8,609 nt of DNA from assembly GCA_001797035.1 (NCBI GenBank), contig MGOE01000147.1, positions 16,384-24,992 of the forward strand. The letters are read 5' to 3'. The translations under genes and the position numbers were made by a program. Origin of the DNA: Chloroflexi bacterium RBG_16_72_14. GTDB taxonomy: Bacteria; Chloroflexota; Limnocylindria; Limnocylindrales; CSP1-4. Of this stretch, positions 5,846-8,609 are shown one piece after another (the stretch's first letter is position 1; every line of letters begins with the position of its first letter). The notes under the pieces are model-generated. The model did no database searches, was not told where the DNA came from, and saw only the letters and a list, made by a program, of their open reading frames with translations.

Positions 5846-6429
5846 CCGTGCCCGCGGCAGCCAGGGTGGTGGATGCGGTCGGCGCCGGGCTCGGACCGGC
5901 GGTGCTGGCCGGAACGGCGATCCGGCGCCCCGTGCCGATTCCGGGCGTGGGCGAGGGCATCGCGTGGCTCGTCCGGGACGACGACGCGGACCATCCCATG
6001 CAGTGCTACGTGGGCGTGTGGCCGGACGGCGCGGTACGCCTGTTGAGTGACGACCAGCCGGCGTTCTTCGACCTCGTCGCGGCCACGGGGGCCGACATCG
6101 TGGACCCGTCGACGGCCCTCGGCTACGTGCGGGCCTTCCTGGAGGTCACGAGAGGGCCCGCGGTGATCGTGCGCGAGGTCCGGGACGTCGCCGACCTGCG
6201 CTGGAGGCCGGGGTCGCAGAGCGAGGAGGCCAATCGCGCCCGGTTCGAAGCCGGCCCGCCGATCGAGCCGCCGGTGGTCGAGCCGTCGGCCGGCGGGTTT
6301 CACGTGGAGCTGACGCTCGTCGTCGACCAGCGCGTCCAGCGCAACGTGTTCGACGTCGGGCGCGACGGGTCGATCCGCACCGGCTATCGCGTGCTGGCCG
6401 ACGATCTCCCCCTGCCGATCGCTCGCTGA
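5842..6429 (+). CDS. hypothetical partner of the effector, 195 aa
   Basis: The gene overlaps the effector stop by 4 nt (GTGA), so the two are almost certainly co-transcribed and translationally coupled. I do not recognise the family. The N-terminus is Ala/Gly-rich (residues 1-25) and only mildly hydrophobic, not a convincing signal peptide. A first domain contains GIAWLVRDDDADHPMQCYVG and VWPDGAVRLLSDDQPAFFDL. An acidic/basic middle (VREVRDVADLRWRPG) and a Pro-rich linker (PPIEPPVVEP) follow. A C-terminal beta-rich segment (FHVELTLVVDQRVQRNVFDV) ends in a segment finishing DDLPLPIAR. Its position suggests an immunity protein, loading chaperone or accessory subunit of the peptidase, by analogy with toxin-partner pairs. 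Nothing in the sequence proves this. Confidence 0.8.
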   Translation: MTVPAAARVVDAVGAGLGPAVLAGTAIRRPVPIPGVGEGIAWLVRDDDADHPMQCYVGVWPDGAVRLLSDDQPAFFDLVAATGADIVDPSTALGYVRAFLEVTRGPAVIVREVRDVADLRWRPGSQSEEANRARFEAGPPIEPPVVEPSAGGFHVELTLVVDQRVQRNVFDVGRDGSIRTGYRVLADDLPLPIAR

Positions 6430-6499
6430 CCGGCGAGACGATCTCCAGCACGCCACACGAACCAGCCCCGCCGGGCGGCCAACCTGGCGCGGTGGCCCC

Positions 6500-6505
6500 T
6501 ATCAT
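6500..6505 (+). promoter_or_regulatory. -10-like element TATCAT for the SDR gene
   Basis: TATCAT matches the sigma-70 consensus at five of six positions and would give a leader of about 40 nt ending in a good ribosome binding site. The sequence 17 bp upstream (GGCCAA) is not a recognisable -35. Confidence 0.35.
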
Positions 6506-6537
6506 CTGTCGGCCGTGATCCGCGTCCCGCGTGAAAC

Positions 6538-6542
6538 GGAGG
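6538..6542 (+). promoter_or_regulatory. ribosome binding site of the SDR gene
   Basis: GGAGG is followed by 9 nt and ATG 6552. This sets the start there rather than at the in-frame GTG at 6531, which would place the site inside the coding region. Confidence 0.7.
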
Positions 6543-6551
6543 GACCAGTCG

Positions 6552-7310
6552 ATGCAACGTCCGGACTTCGACCTCGGGGGGCAGGTGGCCCTGGTCACCG
6601 GTGCCGGCCGCGGCATCGGCCGTGACCTGGTGCGGGCGCTGGCGGCCTGCGGGGCCGTCGTCCTCGCGGGCGTGCGAGACCCAGCCGCAGCAGATACTGC
6701 TTGGACCGCATCGGATGGCGGGCGCGTGGAGGCCATCCGGCTCGACGTCACGGACGTTCCCGGCCTGCGGGCGGCTGTCGACGCTGCCGTGCTGGCCCAC
6801 GGCCGGATCGACATCCTCGTCAACAATGCCGGCCTGGGGGGAAATCACGACGCCCTCGACGTCAGCGAGGCCGACTGGGACGAGATGATGGCCGTCAACC
6901 TCAGGGGCGTCTTCTTCGCCAGCCAGGCGGTCGGTCGCCACATGGTCGAGCGAGGCTACGGGCGCATCGTGAACGTCAGCTCGCAGGCCGGGCTGGTGGG
7001 CATCCGGCGCCATGCGGTCTACTCGGCCAGCAAGGGCGGCGTGAACCTGCTGACCAAGGTCCTCGCCCTCGAGTGGGCGCCGCACGGCGTCACGGTCAAC
7101 GCGATCGCGCCGACCTGGATCTACACGCCCGGCACGGCCGAGCGCCTCGACGACCCGGCGTTTCTCGCGGAGGTCCTCGCGCGGATCCCCATCGGCCGGG
7201 TGGGCACGACGGCCGACGTTGCGGCCGCGGTCGTGTTCCTGTCGTCCCGCGCCTCAGGCCTGGTGACGGGCGCGATCCTGCCGGTCGACGGGGGCTGGAC
7301 GGCGCAGTAG
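6552..7310 (+). CDS. SDR-family oxidoreductase, 252 aa
   Basis: A classical short-chain dehydrogenase/reductase of normal length, cytoplasmic, NAD(P)-dependent. The Rossmann motif TGAGRGIG is at residues 16-23, the LDVTD adenine-pocket segment at 64-68, and NNAG at 91-94. The catalytic tetrad is intact: Asn116, Ser144, Tyr157 and Lys161 (YSASK). The C-terminus has the usual FLSSRASGLVTGAILPVDGG. Arg42 in AGVRDP after the second strand hints at NADP(H), weakly. The segment APTWIYTPGTAERL replaces the more common PGxxxT. Overall it resembles glucose 1-dehydrogenase or gluconate/KduD-type sugar dehydrogenases, but the substrate cannot be read from sequence. It has its own -10-like element and ribosome binding site, lies 122 nt after the effector partner gene, and is probably a separate unit. 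Confidence 0.93.
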   Translation: MQRPDFDLGGQVALVTGAGRGIGRDLVRALAACGAVVLAGVRDPAAADTAWTASDGGRVEAIRLDVTDVPGLRAAVDAAVLAHGRIDILVNNAGLGGNHDALDVSEADWDEMMAVNLRGVFFASQAVGRHMVERGYGRIVNVSSQAGLVGIRRHAVYSASKGGVNLLTKVLALEWAPHGVTVNAIAPTWIYTPGTAERLDDPAFLAEVLARIPIGRVGTTADVAAAVVFLSSRASGLVTGAILPVDGGWTAQ

Positions 7311-7316
7311 CGCGAA

Positions 7317-7350
7317 GGAGGGCCCGCCGACCTGAGTCGAGGGGCCCTCC
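7317..7350. terminator. hairpin between convergent genes, probable two-way terminator
   Basis: GGAGGGCCC (7317-7325) and GGGCCCTCC (7342-7350) form a perfect 9-bp stem. Inside the 16-nt loop CGAC and GTCG can form a second 4-bp stem around CTGA. It starts 6 nt after the SDR stop and lies 47 nt from the end of the phosphotriesterase gene. No T-tract follows on either strand, which is common in high-GC genomes. Confidence 0.7.
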
Positions 7351-7397
7351 GGAGAGGCGGGCCGGACCGTGGAGCGGTCGGCTGGTCGGAGCGTCGA

Positions 7398-8549
7398 TCA
7401 GCGGGAGTACGCGTGCCACGGGTTCGAATGCATCAGCTTGTGGATGAGCGCCTCGGAGAACCCGGCCGTCCGCATCGCGGGCACGAACTCCGCCGGGACC
7501 GAGCGGTAGTCCTGCATGTACTGCGGCTGGTCGGCCGGATCGTGGACCCAGCTGCCGTCAGGGAGTTGGATGATCTTGAACCCGGGCGGGAACCCGGGGT
7601 CGAACCAGCCGGTGTCCGCACCGATGATGATCTGGTCCTCGTACCCGGCGGCGACGAACTGCTCGATCCAGGCGATGTTGACGTCGTATCCGCCGTATGT
7701 CGGCCCCCAGTAGTTGCTGCCGACGCCGTCGAGGCTGACGTATGCGCCCCGACGCAAGGCAGCGAGCAGGTAGTCGATGCCGGGGTCATGGCCGATCCGG
7801 CCACCCTCGAGGGTCGCGCCCGGGGCGGCCGCGGTGAACATGGAGTGGACCCAGATGAACCGGTGCTTGCTGAGCCGGCAGCCGAAACCCTCGAGGGCAT
7901 CCATCACCGAGAGCGCCGTGGGACCCGAGGTGATGTGGCTGAGGATGGCGGCGTTGGTCTTGCGCGCCGCGATGCACCCGGCCTCGAGGACCTTGCGCTC
8001 CGTGAGCGTCATGCCGGTGTCGTTCTGGGAGAGCTTGATCATGCCCGCCGGAACGTCCGTGTCGCCCACGCCGACCCGGAGCTCCTCGAGCATCCAGGCC
8101 GCGATCTCGTCCACGGAGGCGTCGAAGACCCAGTCGGGCATGAACGGCTCGCGGTAGATCCCCGTCACCAGCATCGTCGGGAGTCCCGCCTGGTCGGCGA
8201 CGTAGTTGACGATGTCGGGTCGTCGCCCGACGCCCTCGGGCGTCGTCTCGACGAAGACCCCGATCCCGAGCGCCTTGGCGTCCTGCAGCCACGGGTTCAG
8301 TAGCGAGTAGACCTGTTCGCGGTCCGCGGTCTTGTAGGCCACCGGCGGGACCGCCCCGAGCTCGACGAACATGTGGTGGTGCGCCAGGACGTCCCCGACC
8401 TGGCGCTCTGTGAGGGGCCCGGCGGTCGTGTAGAAGCGCTGCGTCCCCGCTCCGCGGCCGGCACCGCTCGCGCCCCCGGCGCTCACGAGGGACACGGCCA
8501 GCAGTGCGATGACGATCAGGCTGAAGCGGCGCGTCCTGAACCTGCGCAA
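7398..8549 (-). CDS. exported phosphotriesterase-family metal hydrolase, 383 aa
   Basis: An amidohydrolase-superfamily (beta/alpha)8 barrel of the phosphotriesterase family, whose members are lactonases, esterases or phosphotriesterases with two metals. All six ligands can be placed: His57 and His59 (LAHHHMF), bridging carboxylated Lys172 (GMIKLS), His205 (LSHITS), His235 (WVHSMF) and Asp312 (GADTGW). VETTPEGVGRRP (100-111) matches the family's second strand. The N-terminus MRRFRTRRFSLIVIALLAVS followed by LVSAGGASGAG is a signal peptide with probable cleavage near residue 25-30; TRRFSL is an imperfect twin-arginine motif. TTG 8549 is chosen because GGGAGGAGG lies 5 nt upstream; the GTG at 8579 would put that site inside the gene. 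A natural lactonase-like substrate is likely but not shown. The gene converges on the SDR gene. Confidence 0.92.
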   Translation of the reverse strand: MRRFRTRRFSLIVIALLAVSLVSAGGASGAGRGAGTQRFYTTAGPLTERQVGDVLAHHHMFVELGAVPPVAYKTADREQVYSLLNPWLQDAKALGIGVFVETTPEGVGRRPDIVNYVADQAGLPTMLVTGIYREPFMPDWVFDASVDEIAAWMLEELRVGVGDTDVPAGMIKLSQNDTGMTLTERKVLEAGCIAARKTNAAILSHITSGPTALSVMDALEGFGCRLSKHRFIWVHSMFTAAAPGATLEGGRIGHDPGIDYLLAALRRGAYVSLDGVGSNYWGPTYGGYDVNIAWIEQFVAAGYEDQIIIGADTGWFDPGFPPGFKIIQLPDGSWVHDPADQPQYMQDYRSVPAEFVPAMRTAGFSEALIHKLMHSNPWHAYSR

Positions 8550-8554
8550 CGCAT

Positions 8555-8563
8555 CCTCCTCCC
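8555..8563 (-). promoter_or_regulatory. ribosome binding site deciding the TTG start of the phosphotriesterase-family gene
   Basis: On the minus strand GGGAGGAGG is followed by ATGCG and TTG. The ATG in this spacer is out of frame. The match and 5-nt spacing are near ideal, and the resulting protein starts directly with its signal peptide. Bases 8564-8609 show no clear promoter. Confidence 0.7.
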
Positions 8564-8609
8564 GAGAAGTCCGTCGCACGGGTCGGTCTCGCCAGTGGCT
8601 CGGCGCGGT

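Noticed and set aside
6468..6478. CCGCCGGGCGG as a definite fifth member of the palindrome family
   Set aside because: The core matches but the tail (CCAACC) differs, and such GC palindromes arise easily by chance in this base composition; kept only as a remark.
7413..8303. Plus-strand open frame of 296 codons
   Set aside because: It is the complement of the phosphotriesterase-family gene and has shadow-like composition without a motif.

Overview
The window is a high-GC (roughly 70%) bacterial segment with GTG and TTG starts, short intergenic gaps and several TAnnnT motifs placed 7-9 nt upstream of start codons. This style fits an actinobacterium or a high-GC Chloroflexota (for example a Limnocylindria-type soil lineage). 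The assignment is an inference from composition and protein style only. No rRNA, tRNA, insertion sequence or CRISPR array was seen.

Left block (about 1-3056, minus strand): a probable operon of guaA (GMP synthase), a small zinc-ribbon protein with an acidic coiled coil, an unrecognised 152-aa protein, and the start of a further gene that leaves the window at the left edge. guaA has a strong ribosome binding site ahead of a TTG that adds about 80 residues to the usual N-terminus. The 3' end of the zinc-ribbon gene is partly duplicated.

Middle block (about 3160-4482): a plus-strand conserved hypothetical gene converges on a minus-strand gene for a DinB-like protein. The 190-bp gap between them holds four related short palindromes with centres 40, 52 and 40 bp apart.

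Effector block (about 4483-6429, plus strand): the most interesting part. A 417-aa protein carries the LQRxxGNRAV motif typical of proteins of extracellular contractile injection systems (eCIS), then one annexin-like repeat, then a zinc metallopeptidase-like domain with HEAQH. It overlaps by 4 nt (GTGA) a 195-aa protein of unknown function, which may be its partner (immunity, chaperone or accessory). A 10-codon reading frame just upstream also ends in a GTGA overlap with the effector start. No eCIS structural gene is present, so this looks like a detached effector cassette.

Right block (6552-8549): an SDR-family oxidoreductase (plus) and an exported phosphotriesterase-family metal hydrolase (minus) converge on a hairpin with a perfect 9-bp stem that probably serves as a two-way terminator.
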